33,740 nucleotides of DNA, taken from positions 1 to 33,740 of the forward strand of contig DASTMB010000081.1 in NCBI GenBank assembly GCA_035714365.1. The letters are read 5' to 3'. The position numbers and the translations under genes are program-made. The notes under the pieces were generated by a model. The model was not told where the DNA came from. It made no database searches and worked only from the letters and a program-made list of their open reading frames with translations. Below, one piece after another: positions 23,156-29,367 of this stretch. Every line of letters begins with the position of its first letter. Positions within the stretch are counted from its first letter, which is position 1. This stretch comes from Mycobacteriales bacterium. Lineage in GTDB: Bacteria > Actinomycetota > Actinomycetes > BP-191.

Positions 23156-24370
23156 GTGACGACCCAACCCGAGCTCCCCGAGGTCGCGGCGCTCCCCGCG
23201 CGCCCGATCCTGCGCCTCGCGCCCGCCCCGGCCGAGCAGGACCTCGACTTCGACAGCTTCGTGCGCAGCTACGAGACGCGCCTGCGGCGCCTCGTGATGC
23301 GCCGCATCGGGGACCTCTGCGAGGCCGAGGAGATCACCCAGGAGACGCTGCTGCGGGCCTACCAGCACCGCGCGTCGTTCTCCTCCGAGGACGAGCTGAT
23401 GGCCTGGTCGACGGTGGTCGCGCAGCGGCTGGTCATCGACCGGGTGCGGGTACGGGGCCGTTCGGTGGCCGTCGCGGACGTGCCGGAGACGGCGCGGCTG
23501 GGCCGCGACACCGCCGAGGTCGTCGTCGCCCGGCACGAGGCCCGCGCCGCGCTGGAGTCGCTGGAGGCGATCCCGACCCGCCAGGCCGCGATCCTCTGGG
23601 CGCGCGAGGTCGAGGGGCTGCACTACGAGGAGATCGCCGAGCGGTTCGGCATCACGGAGCCGGCCGTCCGGTCGCTGCTGCACCGCGGGCGCAAGGCGTT
23701 GCGCAAGGAGTTCAAGGACCGCACCGGGTCGCTGCCGCTCGGCGGGCTGGCGCCGTTCGCGCCGTGGCTGATGGCGCTGAAGGCGGCCGGCAAGGTGCGC
23801 GCGACCGCGAAGACCGTCGCCAAGAGCCCCGGCCTCGCCGCCGCGGCGCTCGGCGTCACCGGCCTGCTCGCGGTCGGCATCACGCAGGGCATCGGCGGCG
23901 CCCCGGTCAACCCCGGCGTCCGCATCAACGCCGCTCCCGGCGGCGTCACGAGCGTGCGCCAGTACGTCGAGCCGGCCGCCGCGGTCGAGCACGTGCGCCC
24001 CGCGCTGCGCGCGACGCTGCCGAAGGCGCCGCGGCACACCGTCTCGGCGACGGCGGTCACCCCGCCCAGCGGCCCCCGCGACGGCACGCTGCTGCCGGGC
24101 CGCTCCCGCTGCACGCCGGACCAGCGCCTGTGCGGCCACAGCGGCGAGTTCGAGTACCAGAACGCCACGATCCAGGTCGGGCCCGAGCTCCCGGACAACC
24201 CGACCCACACGCGCAGCATCACGGTGATGACCGACCACGTGACGTGCGACCAGACGCACCTCCCGCAGGACGGCGCCCCCATCACCTGCACCCAGCACGG
24301 GGAGCCGCCGCCCGACGACGGTGGCCTCCTCCCCCCTACGCAGGACAGCACCGAAGGAGCCCTCCGATGA
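23156..24370 (+). CDS. ECF-type sigma factor with C-terminal membrane and exported domain
   Basis: 404 aa. Residues 32-101 are sigma region 2 ('FDSFVRSYETRLRRLVMRR', 'EAEEITQETLLRAYQHR', 'ELMAWSTVVAQRLVIDRVR'); 131-184 are region 4 with a helix-turn-helix 'LHYEEIAERFGITEPAVRSLLHRGRKALR'. A basic linker (185-224) is followed by one transmembrane helix (226-245). The last 160 residues would lie outside the cell and contain four cysteines (319, 326, 364, 378) and His-rich stretches. Ordinary ECF factors end after region 4, near 190 residues, so half of this chain is extra. The layout suggests a sigma factor held at the membrane by its own sensor tail, released by proteolysis, with no separate anti-sigma factor. 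None is encoded nearby. The stop overlaps the start of the exported peptide gene (ATGA). Confidence 0.88.
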   Translation: MTTQPELPEVAALPARPILRLAPAPAEQDLDFDSFVRSYETRLRRLVMRRIGDLCEAEEITQETLLRAYQHRASFSSEDELMAWSTVVAQRLVIDRVRVRGRSVAVADVPETARLGRDTAEVVVARHEARAALESLEAIPTRQAAILWAREVEGLHYEEIAERFGITEPAVRSLLHRGRKALRKEFKDRTGSLPLGGLAPFAPWLMALKAAGKVRATAKTVAKSPGLAAAALGVTGLLAVGITQGIGGAPVNPGVRINAAPGGVTSVRQYVEPAAAVEHVRPALRATLPKAPRHTVSATAVTPPSGPRDGTLLPGRSRCTPDQRLCGHSGEFEYQNATIQVGPELPDNPTHTRSITVMTDHVTCDQTHLPQDGAPITCTQHGEPPPDDGGLLPPTQDSTEGALR

Positions 24371-24546
24371 CCCGCCGCCTGATCGCCGCCACCGCGGTCG
24401 CGTCCGCCCTCTGCGGCCTGGGCGCGGCGTTCGCGCCCGCGCACGCGGGCAACAACGGTGGCCGGCTCTGCATCGGCACGACCGACGATCGCCGCCCGGG
24501 CTACATGCAGGGCATCTGCCTCGACGAGCCGCTCCCCCGCCTCTAG
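24367..24546 (+). CDS. Tiny exported peptide coupled to the sigma factor
   Basis: 59 aa; ATG at 24367 overlaps the sigma factor stop by four bases, and GAAGGAG (24353-24359) seven bases upstream is a strong ribosome site. Residues 1-27 are a signal peptide ending in A-P-A-H-A. The mature peptide is about 32 residues, 'GNNGGRLCIGTTDDRRPGYMQGICLDEPLPRL', written here in outline, with two cysteines (35, 51) that could close a 15-residue loop. I recognise no family. Coupling to a membrane-tethered sigma factor suggests a signal, ligand or target of that system. It is followed by a strong terminator, so the two genes form one unit. Confidence 0.75.
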   Translation: MTRRLIAATAVASALCGLGAAFAPAHAGNNGGRLCIGTTDDRRPGYMQGICLDEPLPRL

Positions 24547-24559
24547 CTCGTTCGTCGAC

Positions 24560-24586
24560 AGGGGCGCCGCGCGACGCGGCGCCCCT
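24560..24586 (+). terminator. Terminator of the sigma factor-peptide unit
   Basis: GGGGCGCCGCG (24561-24571) and CGCGGCGCCCC (24575-24585) pair perfectly around a three-base loop, extended by an outer A-T pair. It begins 14 bases after the stop codon; no U-run follows. It can also serve the convergent small membrane gene ending at 24628. Confidence 0.75.
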
Positions 24587-24627
24587 TCGGCATGTCTCGG
24601 GGGTGTGTGCGGGGTGGGTGCGGCGAG

Positions 24628-24819
24628 TCAGGCGGAGCGGGCGAGCTCGCGGCGGTCGGCCTCGTCGGCGGCGCGCGGCGCGGGCGCGAGGCGCCGGATC
24701 GCGCGGGACCACTCCTCGACGGAGGTCACCGGGTCGGCCGGTCGCGGCGGGCGGCTGGCCCACGCCGTCCAGACCAGGCCGAGGAGCAGCGTGATCGGGA
24801 TGGGGAGCAGGAAGGCCAC
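24628..24819 (-). CDS. Small single-helix membrane protein
   Basis: 63 aa. I choose GTG 24819 because AGGTG sits five bases upstream; the longer frame to 24912 adds a charged leader not typical of such proteins. Residues 1-20 are a membrane helix (VAFLLPIPITLLLGLVWTAW), followed by 'SRPPRPADPVTSVEEWSRAIRRL' and a charged tail. Many actinobacteria encode short proteins with this plan (helix, then Arg/Pro, then a Glu/Trp helix). The role is unknown, possibly a modulator of a membrane complex. A TAAGGT box at 24874-24869 may be its -10. Confidence 0.6.
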   Translation of the reverse strand: MAFLLPIPITLLLGLVWTAWASRPPRPADPVTSVEEWSRAIRRLAPAPRAADEADRRELARSA

Positions 24820-24927
24820 GTCTTCACCTAGCGGAGACTGCGAAGGAACCGGTTCGTCGGATACGTCCACCTTACGACGGTCGTCAAATCGCCTGCCCCG
24901 CAACGGTTTCACCCAGGCGCGGGCGCG

Positions 24928-26082
24928 TCAGCGGCGGCGCCGCCGCGCCCTCACCACCGCCGCCGCGCCGAGCAGCGCGGCCGTGGCGCCCGCCGCGCCG
25001 GCCGCCGCGCGGGTGGCCTCCTCGCGGCCGACCCGCCGCGCCCCGAACGCCGTGTGCTCGGCGGCGAGCGCGAGCTGCGCGCGGAGCGCCTCGACGTTGG
25101 AGTACTCCGGCCGCCACCCCTCGGCGCGCAGCCGGTGCCCGGCGACGACCCACGGGGCGGTGAGGTAGGCCAGCTCGGACGCGGGCGCGCGGGTGACGCC
25201 GGCGCGGTGCAGGCGTTCCGCCGTGGCGAACGCCACCGCCGGCGGCAGCTCCAGCCGCCGCTTGCCGGACACCGCCTCGACCTCGGCCTGCGTGAGCCAG
25301 CCGTCCGGCGCGACGTCGAACGGCCCGTCCAGGCACCGGGTCGCGGCGAGGACGCAGGCCGCCTCCAGGTCGGCGATGTGGACGAACTGCCACAACGGCG
25401 CCGTCCCCCGCACGACGAGCAGCCGCCGCGACTCGAAGTGCCGGGTCAGCACGCTGTCCGCGCCGGGGCCGACGAGGGTGGCGGGCCGGAGGACGGCGAC
25501 GGTGACACGCGGGTCGGTGTGCCGGTGCGACTCGGCCTGGCGCTCGACCTCGACGAAGTCGCCGACGAGCGAGTCGTCGCGTTCCGCGCGCAGCGGGGCG
25601 TCCTCGTCCAGCGGCACCGGGTTGTCGGCGCAGGCGCCGTAGACCATGGCGCTGGTGACGAGCGTGACGTGTCTTACGCCGGCGGCGCCGGCGGCCTCGA
25701 GGACGTTCGCGGTGCCGCGGACGTTGGCGGCGCGGCGTTCGGCGGGGGTCACGTCGGGGTGGTGCAGGCCGGCCAGGTGGACGAGCGCGTCGACGCCGGC
25801 GAGCGCCTGGGCGAGCAGCGGGTCGCGCACGTCGGCGGTGCGCGGGCGCACCCGGTCGGCCTCGGGGACGGGCTCGACGTCGATGGCGACGACCTCGCGG
25901 ACGCCGTCCGTGGCGGCTAGGCGGCGCACGACGCCGGCGCCGAGGGTGCCCGCCGCGCCGGTCACGGCGACGACGCGTGGCGCGGCCTGGTCGCCGGTCG
26001 CCGGGGCCGCGGGCGTGGCGGCACGCGGCACCGCGCCGTCGCCGGGTGCGTCCGCTCCCGGCCGACCGTCTCGCCTGCTCAC
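24928..26082 (-). CDS. NAD(P)-binding SDR/epimerase-fold protein lacking the YxxxK pair
   Basis: 384 aa from GTG 26082; a later GTG (residue 18) is possible. After a disordered 35-residue leader comes the Rossmann motif T-G-A-A-G-T-L-G (41-48), 'VDALVHLAG' and 'NVRGTANVLEAAGAAGVRHVTLVTSAMVYG', typical of NAD-dependent epimerase/dehydratases. Where the catalytic Tyr-x-x-x-Lys should be, the sequence reads D-F-V-E-V-E (Phe176, Glu180), so the usual catalysis seems lost. The C-terminal 35 residues are Ala-rich and end in a poly-Arg tail after a hydrophobic stretch (GAAGATAALLGAAAVV), perhaps a membrane anchor. It may bind a cofactor for redox sensing or bind an NAD-linked partner rather than act as a standard epimerase. 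Divergent from the DUF2342 gene across 30 bases. Confidence 0.8.
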   Translation of the reverse strand: MSRRDGRPGADAPGDGAVPRAATPAAPATGDQAAPRVVAVTGAAGTLGAGVVRRLAATDGVREVVAIDVEPVPEADRVRPRTADVRDPLLAQALAGVDALVHLAGLHHPDVTPAERRAANVRGTANVLEAAGAAGVRHVTLVTSAMVYGACADNPVPLDEDAPLRAERDDSLVGDFVEVERQAESHRHTDPRVTVAVLRPATLVGPGADSVLTRHFESRRLLVVRGTAPLWQFVHIADLEAACVLAATRCLDGPFDVAPDGWLTQAEVEAVSGKRRLELPPAVAFATAERLHRAGVTRAPASELAYLTAPWVVAGHRLRAEGWRPEYSNVEALRAQLALAAEHTAFGARRVGREEATRAAAGAAGATAALLGAAAVVRARRRRR

Positions 26083-26099
26083 CGGCGCCCCCGCGCGGT

Positions 26100-26105
26100 T
26101 ACGGT
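26100..26105 (+). promoter_or_regulatory. -10 box TACGGT of the leaderless DUF2342 gene
   Basis: TACGGT fits TANNNT; seven bases separate it from ATG 26113, with no ribosome site. Confidence 0.6.
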
Positions 26106-26112
26106 GGTGGAC

Positions 26113-27291
26113 ATGACCGACCTGCCGTTCGGATTCTCCCCCGCCGGAGGCCCTGACGACCTCGCGGGGAAGATCCCGTTCTTCGCCGAGCTCCAGAAGC
26201 TCATGTCCTGGTCGGGCGGACCGGTCAACTGGGACCTCGCCCGGCAGGTCGCGACGGCCGCCGCGGGGCCAGCTGACCGGCCGGTGCCGGACGAGGTGCC
26301 GTACGACGCGATGCGCCTCGCCGACCACTGGCTGGACGGCGTGACGACGCTGCCGAGCGGCGTCCGCGGCGTCGTCGTGTGGAACCGCGTGGCCTGGGTC
26401 GAGCGGACGCTGAAGGGGTGGGCGGCGCTGGTCGACCCGGTCGCCGCGAAGGTGGTCGCGGCGATGGCCGACGCGCTGCCGGAGGAGGTCCGGGCGCAGG
26501 CGGGGCCGCTGGCCGGGATGATGGGGCAGTTCGGCGGGCTGATGTTCGGGGCGCAGGTCGGGCAGGCGCTCGGCGCGCTGTCGGGCGAGGTGCTGTCGGC
26601 CTCCGACGTGGGCGTGCCGCTCGGGGAGCCGGGCGTGGCGGCGTTGCTGCCACACAACGTGGCGGCGTTCGGGACGGATCTCGAGGTGCCGGCGTCGGAC
26701 GTGACGGTGTACGTCGCGCTGCGCGAGGCCGCGCACCAGCGGCTGTTCGGGCAGGTGCCGTGGCTGCGCGGGCACGTGCTCGCGGCGGTGGAGGCGTACG
26801 CGGCGGGCATCTCGATCGACACGAGCGCGCTGGACCGGGCGATGCTGTCGGTGGACCCGAGCAACCCGGAGAGCGTGCAGGACGCGCTGGGCGGCGGGCT
26901 GTTCTCGGTGGAACGGACGCCGGAGCAGCAGGCGGCGCTGCTGCGGCTGGAGACGGCGCTGGCGCTGGTCGAGGGGTGGGTGGACGACGTGGTGGGCGCG
27001 GCGGCGGCGCCGTACCTGCCGACGGCGGCGGCGCTGGCGGAGACGATGCGCCGGCGGCGGGCGACGGGCGGGCCGGCGGAGCAGACGTTCGCGACGCTGG
27101 TGGGGCTGGAGCTGCGGCCGCGGCGGCTGCGCGAGGCGGCGACGGTGTTCCGCTGGCTGCGCGAGCAGCGCGGGCCGGAGGGCCGGGACGCGGTGTGGGC
27201 GCACCCGGACCTGCTGCCGACCTCCGAGGACCTCACCGACCCGGTCGACTACCTGCGCGCGGAGCCCTCGGACGGGCCGCCGGTGGAGTAG
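26113..27291 (+). CDS. DUF2342 family putative zinc-dependent metalloprotease
   Basis: 392 aa. It opens 'MTDLPFGFSPAGG', a family signature. It continues with 'PVNWDLARQVA', 'LADHWLDGVTTLP', 'WNRVAWVERTL' and the Gly/Met-rich 'MGQFGGLMFGAQVGQALG', then 'DVTVYVALREAAHQRLFGQVPWLRGHV'. Glu205, His208 and His221 are plausible zinc ligands; actinobacterial members are annotated zinc-dependent metalloprotease or coenzyme F420 biosynthesis associated. No signal peptide is present, so it is cytosolic. The actual substrate is unproven for the family. The 3' end overlaps the convergent gene at 27249 by 43 bases. Confidence 0.9.
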   Translation: MTDLPFGFSPAGGPDDLAGKIPFFAELQKLMSWSGGPVNWDLARQVATAAAGPADRPVPDEVPYDAMRLADHWLDGVTTLPSGVRGVVVWNRVAWVERTLKGWAALVDPVAAKVVAAMADALPEEVRAQAGPLAGMMGQFGGLMFGAQVGQALGALSGEVLSASDVGVPLGEPGVAALLPHNVAAFGTDLEVPASDVTVYVALREAAHQRLFGQVPWLRGHVLAAVEAYAAGISIDTSALDRAMLSVDPSNPESVQDALGGGLFSVERTPEQQAALLRLETALALVEGWVDDVVGAAAAPYLPTAAALAETMRRRRATGGPAEQTFATLVGLELRPRRLREAATVFRWLREQRGPEGRDAVWAHPDLLPTSEDLTDPVDYLRAEPSDGPPVE

Positions 27292-27815
27292 CCGGCGAGC
27301 AGCGCGCGGGTGGCGTGCCAGCCGTCGAGGCGCGGGTCGAGGCGGGCGACGTCCTCGGGCCGCGCCAGGCGGTGCCAGCCGGGGCCGACGACGACGGCGC
27401 CGGCCGGGGCGGCGGCGTGCACGTCGTCGAGGGTGCAGTCGAGCGTGATCGCGCGCAGCCAGTCCGGCGGCGGGAGGCGGCTGGCCAGGCCGACGAGGCG
27501 GCCGTCGCTCGCCGGGAGCACGCCCGCGAGCCGGTCCTCGCAGGCGCCGAACAGCTTGCCCACGAGCAGCCCCGGCAGGTCCGGCGCGTCCGCGGCGACG
27601 ACCGCGCCGATGGTGGCGCCGTGCGCGGCGAGCGTCGCCAGCGCCGCGAACGGCGTCTCCCCCGCGTCCCGGTACACGGTGACGCCCGCGAGGTCGTCCA
27701 GGAGGTCGAACGCGTCCTCCCGCAACGCCGCGTCGTACGCCGCCGGGTCGATGCCGGGCGGCGGGGGGACGGGCGGGGTGGGCAGGACGGCCGCGGCGAG
27801 GACGTACCGGCTCAT
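27249..27815 (-). CDS. Hypothetical protein, possibly nucleotidyltransferase/DUF2064-like
   Basis: 188 aa. The start ATG overlaps the stop of the upstream metallopeptidase (ATGA), so the pair is coupled. The sequence has an alternating hydrophobic pattern ('RYVLAAAVLP', 'GATIGAVVAADAPDLPGLLVGKLF', 'AITLDCTLDDVHAA', 'GAVVVGPGWHRLARPEDVARLD'). The V-V-A-A-D-A-P-D-L-P segment resembles the metal-binding 'D-x-P-D-L-P' of DUF2064/MobA-like GT-A fold proteins, and the ending 'RPEDVARLDPRL' is common in molybdopterin-type nucleotidyltransferases. The N-terminal GxG loop of those enzymes is missing, so catalytic activity is doubtful. Cytosolic. Confidence 0.6.
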   Translation of the reverse strand: MSRYVLAAAVLPTPPVPPPPGIDPAAYDAALREDAFDLLDDLAGVTVYRDAGETPFAALATLAAHGATIGAVVAADAPDLPGLLVGKLFGACEDRLAGVLPASDGRLVGLASRLPPPDWLRAITLDCTLDDVHAAAPAGAVVVGPGWHRLARPEDVARLDPRLDGWHATRALLAGYSTGGPSEGSARR

Positions 27816-28513
27816 CCGAACGCGAGCTGCTCGCCGCGCGGTGCCGCCGCCGCGGCGGGGGCGGGCGGCGCGACGGGGATCGGGGCCGGCGGGCGGGCGG
27901 CGGGGGTGGCCAGGACCGGGGCCGGCGCCGGGGTGAGGGCAGCGGGGATGGCCGGGGTGACCGCGTTGGGGGCGGGTGCCGCGGCCGGGGCGTCGTCCTC
28001 CTCGCCGGGCACCAGGCCCGGGTGCGCGGCGGCGACGCCGAGCAGGTAGCCGCGGGCGCGCTCGGCGAGCGGGTACCGCCCGACGAGGTCCCAGAACGCC
28101 GCCGAGTGGTCCGGCACGAGCAGGTGCGCGAGCTCGTGCACGAGGACGTAGTCGACCACCCAGTCCGGCAGCTCGCGCAGCCGGTGGGAGAGGCGGATGG
28201 TGCCCTCGGCGGGGGTGCAGGAGCCCCAGCGGGCGTGCTGGTTGGTGACCCAGCGGACGCTGCGCGGGCGGGCGCGGCCGTCGAGGTGCCGGCGGGAGAG
28301 CAGCAGCGCGCGGCGGCGCAGCTCGTCGTCGCCGGCGGGGCGGCGGGCGTCCTTGGCGGCGAGCCGGGCGAGCATCGTCTCGACCCAGTGCGCCTCCTCG
28401 GCGGCGCTCATGCGGGCCGGGAGCAGCACGATCGTGCGGTCGCCGTCTCGGTACGCGGAGACGGTCCGGCGGCGCCGGGCGCTGCGCCGTACCTCGACGT
28501 CCGGGCGGGTCAC
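27812..28513 (-). CDS. YgjP-like (DUF45/M48) metallopeptidase
   Basis: 233 aa. The zinc motif H-E-L-A-H (126-130) is followed by H136 (L-V-P-D-H-S), and 'RWGSCTPAEGTIRLSHRLRELP' precedes it; this combination defines the YgjP/DUF45 metal-dependent hydrolases. The first 20 residues are Arg-rich, and the last 65 form a low-complexity Ala/Pro tail. There is no signal peptide, so it is cytosolic. A longer upstream frame exists, but GTG 28513 lies seven bases behind TACCGT (28526-28521), making it the likely leaderless start. The substrate is unknown for the family. It forms a two-gene unit with the gene at 27249. Confidence 0.88.
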   Translation of the reverse strand: MTRPDVEVRRSARRRRTVSAYRDGDRTIVLLPARMSAAEEAHWVETMLARLAAKDARRPAGDDELRRRALLLSRRHLDGRARPRSVRWVTNQHARWGSCTPAEGTIRLSHRLRELPDWVVDYVLVHELAHLLVPDHSAAFWDLVGRYPLAERARGYLLGVAAAHPGLVPGEEDDAPAAAPAPNAVTPAIPAALTPAPAPVLATPAARPPAPIPVAPPAPAAAAAPRGEQLAFG

Positions 28514-28520
28514 GGCGTCC

Positions 28521-28526
28521 ACGGTA
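28521..28526 (-). promoter_or_regulatory. -10 box TACCGT of the leaderless metallopeptidase gene
   Basis: TACCGT (minus strand) is seven bases from GTG 28513. A run of seven A residues on this strand (28569-28563) lies at about -50, where an UP element would sit. Confidence 0.55.
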
Positions 28527-28635
28527 GCCGCCACGCTGGGCGCCCCCCGGCCGCGCCGCGACTTTTTTTCGTGCACAGGGCGGGCGCGGTGTCGCCGCAG
28601 GTCAGCACGGGTGCTTGGGGATCATGGGCACGATG

Positions 28636-28709
28636 TCCACAGGACGGTCGACATGCCCTCCACAGCGACACTCCACAGCGTCCACACCGCGTCCCCAGCA
28701 CTGTCCACA
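28636..28709 (+). repeat. Five same-strand TCCACA motifs (DnaA-box-like)
   Basis: TCCACA occurs at 28636, 28659, 28672, 28681 and 28704, always on the plus strand. The first and last are extended as ATGTCCACA and CTGTCCACA, one mismatch from the actinobacterial DnaA box TTGTCCACA; the others match less well. The array ends nine bases before the -35 at 28718. It could bind DnaA or another factor controlling the promoter behind it. No dnaA or dnaN is present, so this is not oriC. Confidence 0.55.
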
Positions 28710-28717
28710 GGGGCGCG

Positions 28718-28747
28718 TTGACGGGATCGCGCGCCGCTCCGTACGGT
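28718..28747 (+). promoter_or_regulatory. Strong housekeeping-type promoter without an adjacent gene
   Basis: TTGACG (28718-28723), 18 bases, TACGGT (28742-28747): the best -35/-10 pair in the window. RNA should begin near 28754. The genes on either side (metallopeptidase and marR) are both on the minus strand, so the promoter must serve a non-coding RNA or a transcript running antisense to marR. Confidence 0.65.
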
Positions 28748-28753
28748 CCTCCA

Positions 28754-28832
28754 CGACGAAGCCCCCGGGGGCCGAGGTACCACTCGCAAGGGGAAGGCGA
28801 GCGGTGGCGAGGCAGCCGGGGGCTTTGCCCTG
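28754..28832 (+). ncRNA. Candidate structured small RNA
   Basis: Right after the orphan promoter, AAGCCCCCGG (28759-28768) pairs exactly with CCGGGGGCTT (28816-28825), closing a domain of about 67 nt. Inside it, CTCGC (28783-28787) pairs with GCGAG (28797-28801), extended by ACC/GGT after one mismatch, around a purine-rich loop AAGGGGAAG. The closing stem is followed by TTTGCCC, which could end the RNA. The purine loop could pair with C/U-rich sites such as the anti-SD-like region of targets. I match it to no named RNA class. The closing stem on the minus strand could instead terminate marR. Confidence 0.45.
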
Positions 28833-28890
28833 TCCCGGCCTCGCGGACCGCGCCGCGGGCCCGCCGCCCACGCGCGCTGGCGGCGTTGCG

Positions 28891-29331
28891 TCAGAACTCG
28901 CCGAGGGCGGCCACCACCGGTGCGAGCGTCCGCAGCTCCGCCAGGTGCAACGCCGCCAGCTCGCGCAGCCGCCGCTCCCCGTCCGGTGTGAGGAACAGCA
29001 GCACCATCCGCCCGTCGATCGCGCCCCGCACCTTGCGCAGCAGCCCCGCCTTGACCGTCCGGTCGACCAGCTCGGCCGCGCTGTGGTGCCGCAGCATGAG
29101 GTGCTCGGCGACCGTGCCGACGCTCGCGGGGAGGTGACCGCCCGCCCGCGTCGCGCGGACGACGAGCAGGAGCTGGTGCTGCGCCGGCGTGAGCCCGGCC
29201 GCCGCCGCCTGCTCCTCCGACCAGTGCTGGAACCGCCGCAGCGTGTCGCGGAACGCGAGCAGCCGCCGGTAGTCGTCGTCGTCGACCGGGTCGACCGGGG
29301 GGTCGGGGAAGGGTTCGAACGACGAGGTCAC
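28891..29331 (-). CDS. MarR-family transcriptional regulator
   Basis: 146 aa, GTG start. The winged-helix core is readable: 'LTPAQHQLLLVVRATRAGG' (helix 2-3), recognition segment 'SVGTVAEHLMLRHHSAAELVDRTVKAGLLRKV' (about 70-101) and the wing 'GAIDGRMVLLFLTPDGERRLREL'. Helices at both ends ('RRLLAFRDTLRRFQHW', 'LAELRTLAPVVAAL') should dimerise. MarR proteins usually repress their own gene and a divergent one until a small ligand releases them. The divergent neighbour is a ClC transporter, and the 25-base gap between the two starts holds a perfect 6-1-6 palindrome, the likely operator. Its mRNA is leaderless, starting at the GTG. Confidence 0.88.
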   Translation of the reverse strand: MTSSFEPFPDPPVDPVDDDDYRRLLAFRDTLRRFQHWSEEQAAAAGLTPAQHQLLLVVRATRAGGHLPASVGTVAEHLMLRHHSAAELVDRTVKAGLLRKVRGAIDGRMVLLFLTPDGERRLRELAALHLAELRTLAPVVAALGEF

Positions 29332-29367
29332 GGATATATCGTATTACGATCTAACCGTGACCTCGTC
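29321..29367. promoter_or_regulatory. 47-nt near-palindrome: shared operator, -10 boxes and both start codons
   Basis: Centre: ATCGTA-T-TACGAT (29338-29350), a perfect inverted repeat of MarR-operator size. Each half is a TACGAT -10 box, one per strand, six bases from its own GTG (29331 minus, 29357 plus). The symmetry continues outward: GACGAGGTCACGG (29321-29333) is the exact reverse complement of CCGTGACCTCGTC (29355-29367). Of 23 base pairs, 21 match. Both genes thus begin GTGACCTCGTC, encoding M-T-S-S. A bound dimer would block both promoters at once. Confidence 0.8.

Noticed and set aside
24820-24912. Longer form of the small membrane protein
   Set aside because: Would put a charged leader before the helix; AGGTG directly precedes GTG 24819.
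28636-28709. Replication origin
   Set aside because: Only two motifs approach the DnaA box, there is no AT-rich unwinding region, and dnaA, dnaN, gyrB, rpmH are absent.
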